NCBI GenBank assembly: GCA_951812805.1 | Contig: CATOSZ010000009.1 | Coordinates: 258,501-322,500, forward strand | DNA length: 64,000 nt | Reading direction: 5' to 3' | From: an uncultured Alphaproteobacteria bacterium | GTDB taxonomy: Bacteria > Pseudomonadota > Alphaproteobacteria > GCA-2731375 | In this document: positions 45,365 to 54,764 of the stretch, piece after piece | Position numbering within the stretch: position 1 is the stretch's first letter | How the letters are laid out: each line of letters starts with the position of its first letter | Translations under genes and position numbers: made by a program | The notes under the pieces: model-generated | What the model saw: only the letters and a program-made list of their open reading frames with translations | Told to the model about the DNA's origin: nothing | The model's database searches: none

Positions 45365-46801
45365 CAGCAATTCTCATTTTGGCGATTTGCGTTGATTTTT
45401 TCCTATGCAAGGAGCCCGGTTTCTGATTCAAAGTGGCGATGAAGGTGCTCAAAGACCTGATATTGGAGTTGCGCTCGCTCTGCGGGTCCTTCCCGGACAA
45501 GCGGACGGGGAGCAACAGCCGCTATGACATGGCCGACTTCGGGCTTTCGGCCTTCTCGCTGTTCTTCATGCAGAGCCCCTCGTTCCTGTCCCATCAGCGC
45601 ACGTTGGCGCGGGCGCACGGGCGCTCGAATTGTGAGAGCTTGTTCTCCATGTCGCGGATCCCGACGGACAACCAGATCCGGGCGATGCTGGACCCGGTGG
45701 TGCCGGACAGGCTCTATCCGCTCTTCTCGTCCCTGCTGGAACGTCTGGAGGCGGGCGGTGGGCTCGGCCCCTTCCGACGCCTGGACGGCCATCTCCTGGT
45801 CGCGCTCGACGGCACCGAATATTTCTGCTCGCGGAAGATCTCCTGCCCCAACTGCTCGCAGCGCAAGCGCAACGACGGGGCCGTGGAGTATCACCACAAC
45901 ATGGTCACGGCAGCGCTTGTCGCCCCGGGCCACGCCCGGGCGATACCGCTGGCTCCGGAGTTCGTCGTTCCCCAGGATGGCGGGGAGAAGCAGGACTGCG
46001 AAAGCCGGGCGACGCGGCGCTGGCTGGTCGCGCACGGGCCCGGCCTGGCCCGGCTGAAGCCGATCTATCTCGGCGACGATCTCTATTCCCGCCAGCCGAT
46101 TTGCGAGGCCGTTCAAGCGGTTGGCGGCAACTTCCTGTTCGTCGCCAAGCCAGGCTCGCATCCGACGCTCCACGAATGGCTCGACGGCATCGAACTGCCG
46201 ATCCACGAGGAACGGGTCAAGAAAGGCCGTGGCTTCCAGACCCATCGCTACCGTTGGCTCGCCGACGTGCCGATCCGCGACGGTAAGGACGCGCTCCGGG
46301 TCAACTGGCTCAACATCGAGATCGTCAACAAGGCCGGAAAGGTCACGTACCGCAACAGCTTCGTCACCGACATCGCTGTCGACCGGAGCAACGTCGCCGA
46401 ACTCGCCGCCTGCGGGCGGGCCCGTTGGAAGATCGAGAACGAGACCTTCAACGTGCTCAAGAACAACGGCTACAATCTCGAGCACAACTTCGGACATGGC
46501 AAACAGAACCTCTCGGCCCTGCTCGCCACCATGAACCTCTTCGCCTTCGCCTGCCACGGCGTGTGCGAGATCCTCGAAGCCGTCTGGGAAAAGGCCCGCG
46601 GCGCCCTTGGCTCACGTCGGCGCTTCTTCGAACACTTACGCACCATTACCAGCTACATCGTCTTCCCCTCCTGGGCGGCCCTCGTGCGGACCCTCATCAC
46701 TGGGCAGCCACCGCCTGCCAGAGCCAGCCTCTGAACCGAAACCGAACCCCAAGCGAGTATCACCCAGGAGACAGAAACAAGAGCCATAATGAGAACTGCT
46801 G
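45365..46801 (+). mobile_element. Insertion sequence, copy 2 (identical to copy 1), no target duplication
   Basis: The same 1437 bp as the element at 8706-10142, with the same inverted repeats, in the same orientation 36.7 kb away. Here the flanks do not match: ATTTCTCAC precedes the left end and GGCTGTAGA follows the right end. This indicates that one side has been replaced after insertion, through deletion or recombination with another copy. On the right, the TauE permease gene is cut by the element. Confidence 0.9.
45439..46734 (+). CDS. DDE transposase of insertion sequence copy 2
   Basis: 431 residues, identical to the product of 8780-10075, with the same LDGTEYF, YLGDDLYS and KIENETF catalytic motifs. 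The frame is intact, so the copy may be able to move itself or the other copy. The start ATG at 45439 is the same as in copy 1. Because both copies lie in the same direction, recombination between them would delete the 36.7 kb between, including the box region and proC. Uncertainty is only in the IS family name. Confidence 0.9.
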   Translation: MKVLKDLILELRSLCGSFPDKRTGSNSRYDMADFGLSAFSLFFMQSPSFLSHQRTLARAHGRSNCESLFSMSRIPTDNQIRAMLDPVVPDRLYPLFSSLLERLEAGGGLGPFRRLDGHLLVALDGTEYFCSRKISCPNCSQRKRNDGAVEYHHNMVTAALVAPGHARAIPLAPEFVVPQDGGEKQDCESRATRRWLVAHGPGLARLKPIYLGDDLYSRQPICEAVQAVGGNFLFVAKPGSHPTLHEWLDGIELPIHEERVKKGRGFQTHRYRWLADVPIRDGKDALRVNWLNIEIVNKAGKVTYRNSFVTDIAVDRSNVAELAACGRARWKIENETFNVLKNNGYNLEHNFGHGKQNLSALLATMNLFAFACHGVCEILEAVWEKARGALGSRRRFFEHLRTITSYIVFPSWAALVRTLITGQPPPARASL

Positions 46802-47537
46802 GGCTGTAGAGCGCGGCGACGACCAGGGCCCAGAGCACCAGGCGGCGGAACATGGCCTGGCCGAGGTGGCGGGCGACCCGCAGACCGATGAAGGCGCCGG
46901 CGACGGCGACCGGCAGCAACACCGCCGATTGCGTCCAGACCTCGGGCGCGATGCCGACAACGGCGCCCTGGATCGCCAGCGCCGCGACATAGGCCAGGAT
47001 CAGGTAGGCGAGCGTGGTGGCCCGGATGACGTCGCGGTGCGCGCCGATCGCCGTCAGGTAGAGCAGGATCGGCGGGCCCGGCATGCCGAGGCTGGTCGCC
47101 AGCACGCCGCCCAGCGCGCCGACGGCGACGTCGACGACCGGGCGCAGGCGAATGTCCTCGATGCCCAGGCCCTCGCCGGCCGGCTCGCGCGCAAACAGCA
47201 GGCGGGCCGCCATGCCCAGGATCAGCAGGGCGACGGCGAACTTCATCAGCGCCAGGTCGGCCGTGCGATAGAGCGACATGCCGATCGGCAACCCGAGCAG
47301 GGCGCCCGCCATCAGCCGGCCGAGCAGGCGAACGGCGATCCACCGGCGGATCCCCGGCACCAGGAACAGCGAGATCGCCAGCGAGAGCACGATGGTGAGC
47401 TGCACGGCGGCGATCGAGTCGAGGATCGCCAGATAGAAGGCGATGACCAGCAAGGCATAGCCGAAGCCCGTCGCCCCCTGCAGCGCGCCCGCGGCGAGCG
47501 AGACCAGAACCAGCGCCGCCCACGCGCCCATGCCCAT
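46802..47537 (-). pseudogene. TauE/SafE-family permease, 3' end cut by insertion sequence copy 2
   Basis: About 245 codons remain of a TauE/SafE-type membrane protein. Typical parts are SLAAGALQGATGFGYALL, the central MPGPPILLYLTAIG and the late GAFIGLRVARHLG. The family exports sulfite, sulfoacetate or other organosulfonates. The final helix (LVLWALVVAALYS) is interrupted at 46801 by the right end of insertion sequence copy 2; the frame then runs about 49 codons into the IS and ends at 46653. Since most of the permease remains, partial function cannot be excluded. The ATG at 47537 follows GGGGGAC; ATG 47561 with GGAGG four bases before it is equally possible. Confidence 0.75.
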
Positions 47538-47727
47538 CGTCGTGTCCCCCGGCCGGCCCATCCGGCCTCCGCCACATCAGAACCGACCCCGGCGGCGCTG
47601 GCAACGCATCACGATGCGACAAAAGTCTCTGACTAGGTTCAGATAGATGTGAGACGCGCCTCTGGCGGCAGAGGCGGGGATCTCCGAAGCTGTGAGTTGC
47701 GAGACCAACAGCTTGAAGGAGATCCCC

Positions 47728-48735
47728 ATGCAGGTTTTTGGCCTGCCCCGACATGTTATCAGGGGTTGGAGGACGGCGTCGCGTCTGAACGCGGAGCCCG
47801 ACACTAAATGCGTAGCGTTCAGACGCGACGCCGTCCGGCGTTGGCATCGGGCCCGGCGTGACGGCTTGACGGCCGAGGCGGCGGCCCAGGCGGTGGGCGT
47901 GCCGCGTAGCACGCTCTATCGCTGGGACGAGCGGTTGGAGCCGCGCTCGCGCGCGCCTCGCCGCCGTCGTCGCCGAGAGTGGTCGAGTGCGGTGCTGCGT
48001 CGGCTTGAACGGCTGCGCCGCGACTTCCCGATGTGGGGCAAGGCCAAGCTCGGACCGCTGCTGCGCCGAGAGGGCTTCACCTTGTCGGACAGCACCGTTG
48101 GTCGCATGCTCGCCCATCTGGTCGCGCGCGGCGTCGTTGTGCCGGTGCCCGTGGCGCGACGACGCGCCAAGGGCAAGAGAGCCAAGCGCCCACACGCCAA
48201 GCGTTTGCCGAAGGGGATGAAGGCAACGGCCCCCGGCGATCTGGTCCAGCTCGACACCTTGAGCATCACGCCGGCCGGCGAGCGCACGGTCAAGCAGTTC
48301 ACCGCCTACGATCCCGTCAGCCGCTTCACCTGTGCCAAGGCCTTCCGCAGAGCGACCGCCAGGAACGCCGAGAGCTTCCTCGACAAACTCGTGGCCGACC
48401 TGCCCTTCCCCGTGAAGGCCATCCAGGTCGACGGTGGATCCGAGTTCATGGCCGAGTTCGAGGCCGCCTGCGAGAGCCGAAAGATCCCCGTCTATGTCTT
48501 GCCGCCGAGGACGCCGCAGCTCAATGGCGGCGTCGAGCGAGCCAACGGCGCATGGCGCTACGAGTTCTACGCCTGCCATGACATCGAGGACCAGCTCGAC
48601 AAACTAAACCCACAGATCGACAAGTTCGCCAACATCTACAACACCTTCAGGCCTCATGGAGCCTTGAAAGGCAAAACCCCCGAGGAGTACCTTCGACAGA
48701 TCACAGCCAAGAAGACCTCGTCGTCTCATATGTAG
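47728..48735 (+). CDS. IS481-type DDE transposase
   Basis: 335 residues. An N-terminal helix-turn-helix (LTAEAAAQAVGVPRSTLYRW) is followed by a basic linker and an integrase-core domain with catalytic Asp in LVQLDTLSI, Asp in VDGGSEFM and Glu in GGVERANGAW. The order and spacing are those of IS481/IS3-like integrases. A strong ribosome site, AAGGAGAT, lies 5 bases before ATG 47728. The coding part near residues 15-37 is made of two perfectly complementary 22-base arms (47771-47836). The frame is intact. Confidence 0.9.
   Translation: MQVFGLPRHVIRGWRTASRLNAEPDTKCVAFRRDAVRRWHRARRDGLTAEAAAQAVGVPRSTLYRWDERLEPRSRAPRRRRRREWSSAVLRRLERLRRDFPMWGKAKLGPLLRREGFTLSDSTVGRMLAHLVARGVVVPVPVARRRAKGKRAKRPHAKRLPKGMKATAPGDLVQLDTLSITPAGERTVKQFTAYDPVSRFTCAKAFRRATARNAESFLDKLVADLPFPVKAIQVDGGSEFMAEFEAACESRKIPVYVLPPRTPQLNGGVERANGAWRYEFYACHDIEDQLDKLNPQIDKFANIYNTFRPHGALKGKTPEEYLRQITAKKTSSSHM
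47771..47836. repeat. 22-bp perfect inverted repeat inside the transposase gene
   Basis: Arms 47771-47792 and 47815-47836 (starting GGACGGCGTCGCGTCTGAAC) are fully complementary around a 22-base loop. In the mRNA this would fold into a very stable hairpin about 43 bases after the start codon. It may limit transposase translation, or be the scar of a smaller mobile sequence. Confidence 0.85.
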
Positions 48736-48976
48736 TGAACCTGGACAGTCTCTTGACACCAATGGCGCGATCCGTCATAAGCCGCCTCCCCGCGCCGAAC
48801 CGGCGCGGCTGTGGACGAGGACCGAAACGATGCTTTGGCTTTCGAGGACATACGGGACGCGCGACGACGCGCCGGGCGACATCGCCCCGGCGACGCCATC
48901 GTCGCACTGCCCCTACGCGCCCTCGGAGGCCCGTCCCCGTCCGTCGTAACCCACGACGAAATTCCGGCGACGGAAC

Positions 48977-49012
48977 AACCCTCCCCGGGCGACGCCCTTG
49001 GGAGGGTTTTTT
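48977..49012 (+). terminator. Rho-independent terminator upstream of the PcfJ-domain gene
   Basis: A nine-base stem (AACCCTCCC with GGGAGGGTT) encloses a 14-base loop and is followed by a T run to 49012. It lies in the 404-base gap 48759-49162, which has no convincing gene. A GC-rich hairpin (CGCGCC with GGCGCG) occurs near 48792-48808. A 39-codon frame at 48830-48949 precedes the terminator and might be a leader peptide. Confidence 0.8.
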
Positions 49013-49162
49013 GTTGTCCGCGGCGACGGCACGAAATGCCGGATCAGCCAAGACGCCGCCGGCGTCATGGCAGCAGCGCGCAATAGATAGCGGAGCTCCG
49101 GGCCTCCGACCCACGACGGGCTGGACATCGATCCCGGGCTTCAACGCCAGGAGACGACAGAA

Positions 49163-50590
49163 ATGTCGCGCAACATCGTCAACACCGAGCAGCTCGACCG
49201 CGCATTGCGCGCCGCCTGCGGCGACCGGGTCGGACCGGTCGTGCGCAGCTGGGTCATGCGTACGGCACGTCGCTGGGCCTTGAAGCACCTCGAACCCGTG
49301 GCCGACGTGCTGAGTTTCGAAACGCATGCCCGGCTCGGACCTCGGCCCTGGATAGTCGTGCGTCTGCCGGACGGCATGGTGCGAAGGTACCGTTGGCCTG
49401 TCCCCGCGTGGCTCGATGCGCAGCTTTCCAATGGGGCGACGGCGGAAAGCCTCGGCCTGCAGTGGCTCTGCCTGTACGCGAACAACGGGCGTCTCTTCCT
49501 TTCGGAACTCGGCGAGATCGTCTCCTTCCTGGAATCCCGGGACGGTGAAAAGCTACGCCGCGGCCTGGATCGCGTGTCTCTGCCGCAGGCGCGCGACGCA
49601 ACCCGTCAGGCGCGACGCCACGCCCTCGCCCGCAATGGCGAAGGAGGAACATCCGTACTGTCGTTCCCCGACGGCTTTCGCATCGCCCTGCTCGACAGCG
49701 AGGCCGCCTTCGAGCGCGAAGGTCGCGTGATGCGCCATTGCGCCGCCAACTACTGGCGAAACACCGATCCGGGATCGGAAATCCTTTCCCTCCGCTCGCC
49801 CGAAGACAAGCCCTGCGTCACCCTCGAAGTCGCCTGGGGACGTGACCTCGTCCAGGTGAAAGGGCGTGGCAACAACCCGGTGGCAACGCGGTACCGACCC
49901 TATATCCACGAGTTTATCCATAGCCTCGACCTCCGTGTGCGAAGCGACCACGCCTGGATCGGTATGACCCATCGGGGTTTCGACCCCGACGATCCGCGAA
50001 GCTGGTGGCACCAGCCCTGGCTGCGGCAGGCGATCCACCACAACGGATTCGACCGTGAGTTCGTATACGGGCGCGGCTTTCAACGATTCCGCGACGACAT
50101 CTACGCCGTTATGGACACCCTGGACGCAGCGACATTCGAACGTCTGCTCGACCTCTTCCGCGCGCCGGACGGGCGTTTCGCCTGGCTTGGACGTCGGCGG
50201 ACGCACGACGTCTATGGCCTGGGGGTCGCCGAGTTGGAATTGGGCTTCGCCTGGCCTCTGCTCGATATTCTAGAAGCGTCGGACATGCCGGCCCGGCGCG
50301 GGCTGCGCCGACGGATCCACGACGATATCGACGACGTGGTCTTCGAGCATTGCACCGCCTTCGGCCCCCGCATTCTGGACCGTAAAAGCGTGCCGCACGT
50401 CATCGGCCTCGATCTTCGCCGCCAACGCCACGCCCGACACAGTGATCTTCGCCATTGCATCGCCCAGCATCGCCGCGCCTTCCGCGGTCTTCGCCGATTG
50501 AACGTCGCGCCCGAAACCCTGGCGCGATGGGAAAGCAATCGACGGCAGATCCTCGACGGTCTGGACGCCAGCCCCCGGCTCTATCTCTAA
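49163..50590 (+). CDS. PcfJ-domain protein
   Basis: 475 residues. The central block matches the PcfJ family: EREGRVMRHCAANYWRNTDPGSEILSL-type residues, then CVTLEVAWGRDLVQVKGRGNNP. The N-terminal 150 residues are basic and helical; the C-terminal part has another helical, Arg-rich stretch. PcfJ genes are found on conjugative plasmids and other mobile DNA; their biochemical role is not known. It is preceded by a terminator-bearing leader and by the IS481-like element, so it belongs to the accessory patch. It overlaps the end of the MFS gene by 4 bases, tail to tail. Confidence 0.75.
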   Translation: MSRNIVNTEQLDRALRAACGDRVGPVVRSWVMRTARRWALKHLEPVADVLSFETHARLGPRPWIVVRLPDGMVRRYRWPVPAWLDAQLSNGATAESLGLQWLCLYANNGRLFLSELGEIVSFLESRDGEKLRRGLDRVSLPQARDATRQARRHALARNGEGGTSVLSFPDGFRIALLDSEAAFEREGRVMRHCAANYWRNTDPGSEILSLRSPEDKPCVTLEVAWGRDLVQVKGRGNNPVATRYRPYIHEFIHSLDLRVRSDHAWIGMTHRGFDPDDPRSWWHQPWLRQAIHHNGFDREFVYGRGFQRFRDDIYAVMDTLDAATFERLLDLFRAPDGRFAWLGRRRTHDVYGLGVAELELGFAWPLLDILEASDMPARRGLRRRIHDDIDDVVFEHCTAFGPRILDRKSVPHVIGLDLRRQRHARHSDLRHCIAQHRRAFRGLRRLNVAPETLARWESNRRQILDGLDASPRLYL

Positions 50591-51837
50591 TACCGCGGCG
50601 CACGCAGGAACGGGATCGCCAGGGCGCAGAGCACCGAGAGCCCGGCGAGCAGGCGCAGCACCTCGTCGTAGCCGCCCCAATGATCCAGCGCCAGACCGAG
50701 CGGGAGCGGTCCGAGGGAGGCGCCGATGACGATGATCATCTGGCCGGTGCCCTGGATCTGGCCGAGATGCCGGCGCCCGAAGAAACGCGGCCACATATAG
50801 CCCATGAATGGCATCGAGACGGCGTTGGCCAGGCCGAAGACGACCGCGTAGCCGACAGCGCCCCCCGTGCCCGTGACGAAGGTCGGCGCCAGCAGGGCCG
50901 AGGCCATGATCACGGGCGCCGTCAGCAGCATCGTCTTGGTCGCGACCCGATCGAGCAGCCAGCCGACCACCGGCATGCCCGCCGCCGCGACCAGCCCGGT
51001 GACGACGAACATGTTGGCCGCGGTCTGTCGGTCGAGGCCGTGGGCGGCGAGAATGCCGGTATTTTCCACATGCAGGGCCGTCAGCAGCATCGAATGGGAA
51101 CAGAGCGTCGCCGCGATGACGTAGAAAGCCGGCGTGCGCAGCACCTCGGCCAGGCTTTCGCCCGCCAGCGTCGCCTGGGTGTCGCCCGCCGGCCGGGCGT
51201 CGCCGTCCGGGTTTAGGCCGACGTCCTCCGGCTGGTTGTGCAGCAGCAGCACGATGACGGGCAGCAGCAGGAGCCAGGTGGCGAGGCCGAGCCAGAGCCA
51301 GCTCTGCCGCCAGCCGACGCCGTCGATCAGGGCCTGGGCCAGCGGCGCATGCAGCGCGACCGAGATCGGAAAGCCGAGCGTCATCAGGCCGAGGGCGAAG
51401 CCGCGCCGGCGGCGAAACCAGCGCACCACGAGATTGGCGCTGGCGAGCGTCAGCCCGCCCTGGCTGAGGAAACGCAACGCCGCGAAGCCGAGGGCGAGCG
51501 CGATCCAACCACTGGCCTGGCTGAACAGCAGGCAGGCGAGGCCGAGCCCGAACGCCAACACCCCCAGCACCACCACCGGCCCCTTGGCGTCGACCAGCCG
51601 GCCGAGACGAGGCAGCAGAAGGGCCGCGCACAGCGTCGCCAACCCGTAGGCCAAGGCCAGCGCCGTGCGCGAGAGGCCCAATTCGTTCGAAATCGGCTCA
51701 AAGAACAGGCCGATCAGGTGCGATTGCCCCGGCCCGGTGGCAAATACCACCAGCGAACAGACGGCGACCACCACCCAGCCATGAAACAGCCGGCCCGAGG
51801 TCAAGGCGAGCAGGGAGGCGCGCGGGCCGTTCAGCAT
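50587..51837 (-). CDS. MFS transporter
   Basis: 416 residues with twelve predicted membrane helices. FHGWVVVAVCSLVVFATGPG starts the first helix, and the loop GRLVDAKGP between helices 2 and 3 fits the MFS motif A position. A hydrophilic loop (NQPEDVGLNPDGDARPAGDTQ) divides the two halves; NQPEDVGL is typical of monocarboxylate/oxalate-formate antiporter-like members. It probably moves an organic acid across the inner membrane. It is preceded on the same strand by the SDR gene 42 bases upstream, so the two may form an operon. Confidence 0.88.
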   Translation of the reverse strand: MLNGPRASLLALTSGRLFHGWVVVAVCSLVVFATGPGQSHLIGLFFEPISNELGLSRTALALAYGLATLCAALLLPRLGRLVDAKGPVVVLGVLAFGLGLACLLFSQASGWIALALGFAALRFLSQGGLTLASANLVVRWFRRRRGFALGLMTLGFPISVALHAPLAQALIDGVGWRQSWLWLGLATWLLLLPVIVLLLHNQPEDVGLNPDGDARPAGDTQATLAGESLAEVLRTPAFYVIAATLCSHSMLLTALHVENTGILAAHGLDRQTAANMFVVTGLVAAAGMPVVGWLLDRVATKTMLLTAPVIMASALLAPTFVTGTGGAVGYAVVFGLANAVSMPFMGYMWPRFFGRRHLGQIQGTGQMIIVIGASLGPLPLGLALDHWGGYDEVLRLLAGLSVLCALAIPFLRAPRY

Positions 51838-51879
51838 GGGGCGGGAAATCCAGATTGCGGGGGTAACACGGGGCGTAGG

Positions 51880-52647
51880 TTACTGCGCCGTCCAGCCGCC
51901 GTCGATCATGATCGTCGTGCCGGTGATCAGGCCGGCCGCGTCGGAGGCCAGGAACAGAATAGCGCCGACCATGTCCTCGACCTGGCCGAAGCGCCCCATG
52001 GGAATGCCGGAGAGCAGGGCGCCGCCGGCCACGGGATCGGCCAGGCGGGCGGCGGTCATCGGCGTCTCCGTCGCGGTCGGGCCGATGCCGACGACGCGCA
52101 CGCCGCTTTGCGCCAATTCCAGCGCGGTCGATTTGGTGAAGCCCTCGACGAAGTGCTTGGAGCCGGAATAGGCGCTCATGCCGGCTCGCCCGACCTTGCC
52201 GAAGGTGGAGGAGACGTTGATGATCACGCCCCGCCCGCACGGCACCATGAGGCGCGCCGCGGCCCGGCTCGCCCGCACCAGTGCGCGCACGTTCAACGCC
52301 AGCATGCGGTCGAGCGTCTCGTCCTCGATCTCCAGCAGGCCCGCCGGCACGTTGGTGCCGGCGTTGTTGACCAGGATGTCGAGCCGATCCAGCCCGGCGA
52401 AGACGGCGTCCAGCGCCGCGTCGTCGGTGATGTCGCAGGCGACCCCCCGGGCCTGTCCACCGGCCGTCCGGATCTCGTCGGCCAAAGCCTCGACCTCGCC
52501 CGCCGTCCGGCTGAGTGCGAGGACCTCCGCGCCGGCGCCTGCCAGGGCAAGGGCGGCGGCCCGCCCGATACCCCGGCCGGCGCCGGTCACCAGGGCGACC
52601 TGGCCGTCGAGCCGCATCGACGCCGTCATATCAGGTGCTTCGTTCAT
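51880..52647 (-). CDS. SDR-family oxidoreductase
   Basis: 255 residues. VTGAGRGIGRAAALAL binds the dinucleotide, LVNNAG and INVSSTFGKVG hold the core and catalytic Ser, and YSGSK gives the Tyr-Lys pair. SRTAGEVEAL after the second strand suggests NADPH preference. ITGTTIMIDGGWTAQ closes the fold. The start at 52647 gives a 10-residue extension before the usual MRLDGQVALV; an internal ATG (codon 7 or 11) is equally possible. It precedes an MFS gene, so uptake and oxidation of the same compound is a fair guess. Substrate is unknown. Confidence 0.87.
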   Translation of the reverse strand: MNEAPDMTASMRLDGQVALVTGAGRGIGRAAALALAGAGAEVLALSRTAGEVEALADEIRTAGGQARGVACDITDDAALDAVFAGLDRLDILVNNAGTNVPAGLLEIEDETLDRMLALNVRALVRASRAAARLMVPCGRGVIINVSSTFGKVGRAGMSAYSGSKHFVEGFTKSTALELAQSGVRVVGIGPTATETPMTAARLADPVAGGALLSGIPMGRFGQVEDMVGAILFLASDAAGLITGTTIMIDGGWTAQ

Positions 52648-52741
52648 TGGTCTTCGCCTCCCGTTTCCGCCCGTCCAGAATAACAGGAGATTTCGTCTTC
52701 CCGCCTGTTTCGCGCGGCGGAGAAGTTGCTATATTGCCGGC

Positions 52742-52838
52742 GGGAGGTTGGTGGTGGACGAACCACTCGCCAACCCGGTCAGGTCCGAGAGGAAGCAGCC
52801 GTAACGAGCGCGGTTCGGGTCGCCTGAGCCAATCTCCC
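52742..52838 (+). ncRNA. ffs: Signal recognition particle RNA (bacterial small SRP, 4.5S)
   Basis: The conserved domain IV is present: GGTCAGGTCC, then GAGAGGAAGCAGCCGTAACG. The outer helix pairs GGGAGGTTGG at the 5' end with CCAATCTCCC at the 3' end. A T run at 52841-52844 may end it. The RNA binds Ffh to target nascent membrane proteins. Its place directly upstream of dnaX is the usual alphaproteobacterial order. The GNRA loop reads GAGA. Confidence 0.96.
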
Positions 52839-52973
52839 ACTTTTACGTCCCGGGACGGCATCGCCGTCGGGGAAACGTCCCGGGCGGACCAGCCGTCCGG
52901 GATTGCCCGGCCGGTCCGCGCCTCGGGCCGAGGCGCCCGCGGGCACGCTTGGGGGGAGCGAGCGCTGGCGCCG

Positions 52974-54764
52974 ATGAGCGATATCAGCACCGACAACGAC
53001 GGCGACGGCACGCCACCGGCCTATCAGGTGCTGGCGCGCAAGTACCGCCCCCAGACCTTCGAGGAGATGATCGGCCAGGAGGCCATGGTCCGCACCCTCT
53101 CCAACGCCATGGCGCGGGAGCGGATCGCCCACGCCTTCGTGTTGACCGGGGTGCGCGGCGTCGGCAAGACCTCGACCGCGCGGGTCATCGCCCGGGCCCT
53201 GAACTGTGTCGGCCCCGACGGCAACGGCGGGCCCACCATCGCGCCCTGCGGGGTCTGCGAGCCCTGCGTGGCGATCGCCGAATCGCGCCATGTCGACGTG
53301 CTGGAGATGGACGCGGCCTCCAACACCGGCGTCGACAACATCCGCGAGTTGCTGGATGGCGTGCGCTACCTGCCGGTCAGCGCGCGCAACAAGATCTACA
53401 TCATCGACGAAGTGCACATGCTCTCGCGCAACGCCTTCAACGCCCTGTTGAAGACGCTGGAGGAGCCGCCGCCGCGCGTCATCTTCATCTTCGCGACGAC
53501 GGAAGTGCGCAAGATCCCGATCACCGTGCTCTCGCGCTGCCAGCGTTTCGATCTGCGCCGGGTCGAGGCCGACGTGCTGGCGCGCCACCTCGCCGCCATC
53601 GCCGAGAAGGAAGGCGCCGAGATCGAGGCCGAGGCGCTGGCCCTGCTGGCCCAGGCGGGCGACGGCTCGGTACGCGACGCGTTGAGCCTGCTGGACCAGG
53701 CGATCGCCCATGGCCAGGGCGCCGTCACGGCGGAACAGACCCGGGACATGCTCGGCCTCGCCGATCGCGGCCGGGTCTTCGACCTGTTCGAGATCCTGAT
53801 GCGGGGCGACATCGCCGGCGCGCTTGCGGCCCTGCGCGCGCAGTACGACCTCGGCGTCGATCCGCTGGTGGTCTTGCAGGACCTGCTGGAACTCAGCCAC
53901 TTGCTGACCCGGCTGAAGGTCGTCCCGGGCGCGGAGAGCGAACCGGGCGCGGCGGAGCTGGAGCGCACGCGCGGGCGCGAGATCGCCGACGCTCTCTCCA
54001 TGCCGGTTCTGGCACGGGCCTGGCAGATGCTGCTGAAGGGCATCGGCGAGGTCCGCCAAGCGCCGATCGCGATTTCGGCGACGGAAATGGTGCTGGTGCG
54101 GATCGCCTACGGTGCCCAGCTGCCCACACCGGGCGAGCTCGCCCGCCAGCTCGCCGATGGCGCCCCCGCCGCAGCGCCGGCGGCGACGCCGAGCGCGCCA
54201 CCCTCCACCGGCGGCGCGACGACGAGCGCGCTCGCCGCCGCGGCGCCGACCCCGCGGGCCCGGTCGATGCCGGCGGGGGAAGCCGCCAGAGCGCCCGAAC
54301 CGGTGGCCGCGCCCGAGACGGCGCCCGCGCCGACGCCCGGCGACGAGGTCGAAAGCTACGAAGCCCTGGTCGCCCTGGCGACCCAGCGCCGTGAAGGCAC
54401 GCTTGCCGCCTGGCTGCACAACAACGTCCGCCTGGTCTCGTTCGAACCGGGGCACCTGGTCCTGCAGCCGGCCGGCGACGTCGGCGGTGATCTCGCCGCC
54501 GGCCTCCGCGATCGGCTGCGCGCGCTGACCGGACGGGACTGGCGCGTCGAACTCGCGCCCGAGGCCGAGGCCCTGCCGACACTCGCCGAGCGGGCCGACG
54601 CCGCGCAGGCGAGCCGCGTCGCCGAGGCGGCGGACCATCCCGCGGTCCGCGCCGTGCTCGATACCTTTCCCGGCGCCCGCATCACTGCGGTGCGCGACAT
54701 CGGTGCCGCCCCGGCGCCGGACGACATGGATCCGACAAGCGAAGAGGACGCTTCCAGCGCATGA
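52974..54764 (+). CDS. dnaX: DNA polymerase III subunits gamma/tau
   Basis: 596 residues. The AAA+ clamp-loader core has Walker [11 protein letters not shown], a four-Cys zinc module around CGVCEPC, Walker B IIDEVHML, and sensor 1 and SRC arginine finger ([11 protein letters not shown]). A helical collar reaches about residue 365, then a Pro/Ala-rich linker and a C-terminal tau domain that would contact the polymerase. The protein loads the beta clamp and couples the replisome. ATG 52974 with a purine-rich GGGGGGAGCG upstream was chosen. It overlaps ybaB by four bases. Confidence 0.96.
   Translation: MSDISTDNDGDGTPPAYQVLARKYRPQTFEEMIGQEAMVRTLSNAMARERIAHAFVLTGVRGVGKTSTARVIARALNCVGPDGNGGPTIAPCGVCEPCVAIAESRHVDVLEMDAASNTGVDNIRELLDGVRYLPVSARNKIYIIDEVHMLSRNAFNALLKTLEEPPPRVIFIFATTEVRKIPITVLSRCQRFDLRRVEADVLARHLAAIAEKEGAEIEAEALALLAQAGDGSVRDALSLLDQAIAHGQGAVTAEQTRDMLGLADRGRVFDLFEILMRGDIAGALAALRAQYDLGVDPLVVLQDLLELSHLLTRLKVVPGAESEPGAAELERTRGREIADALSMPVLARAWQMLLKGIGEVRQAPIAISATEMVLVRIAYGAQLPTPGELARQLADGAPAAAPAATPSAPPSTGGATTSALAAAAPTPRARSMPAGEAARAPEPVAAPETAPAPTPGDEVESYEALVALATQRREGTLAAWLHNNVRLVSFEPGHLVLQPAGDVGGDLAAGLRDRLRALTGRDWRVELAPEAEALPTLAERADAAQASRVAEAADHPAVRAVLDTFPGARITAVRDIGAAPAPDDMDPTSEEDASSA

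Larger units (their letters stand above)
47617..48758 (+). mobile_element. IS481-like insertion element
   Basis: The transposase gene is enclosed by imperfect inverted ends sharing AAG, CTG and AGGTTCA blocks: GACAAAAGTCTCTGACTAGG at the left, and the complement of TGTCAAGAGACTGTCCAGG at the right. Exact outer limits are uncertain by a few bases and no target duplication was found. A short perfect hairpin (CGCCTCTG-GCGG-CAGAGGCG, 47657-47676) lies in the 5' leader, a usual place to protect the gene from outside transcription. The element sits between the truncated TauE gene and the PcfJ region. Confidence 0.7.

Noticed and set aside
48830..48949. A 39-codon frame in the PcfJ leader
   Set aside because: Weak ribosome site and no recognisable protein family. 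It is mentioned only as a possible leader peptide in the finding on this region.
52846..52857. CGTCCCGGGACG palindrome after the 4.5S RNA
   Set aside because: Perfect but purely GC-rich in a GC-rich gap; expected by chance and without a plausible regulator.
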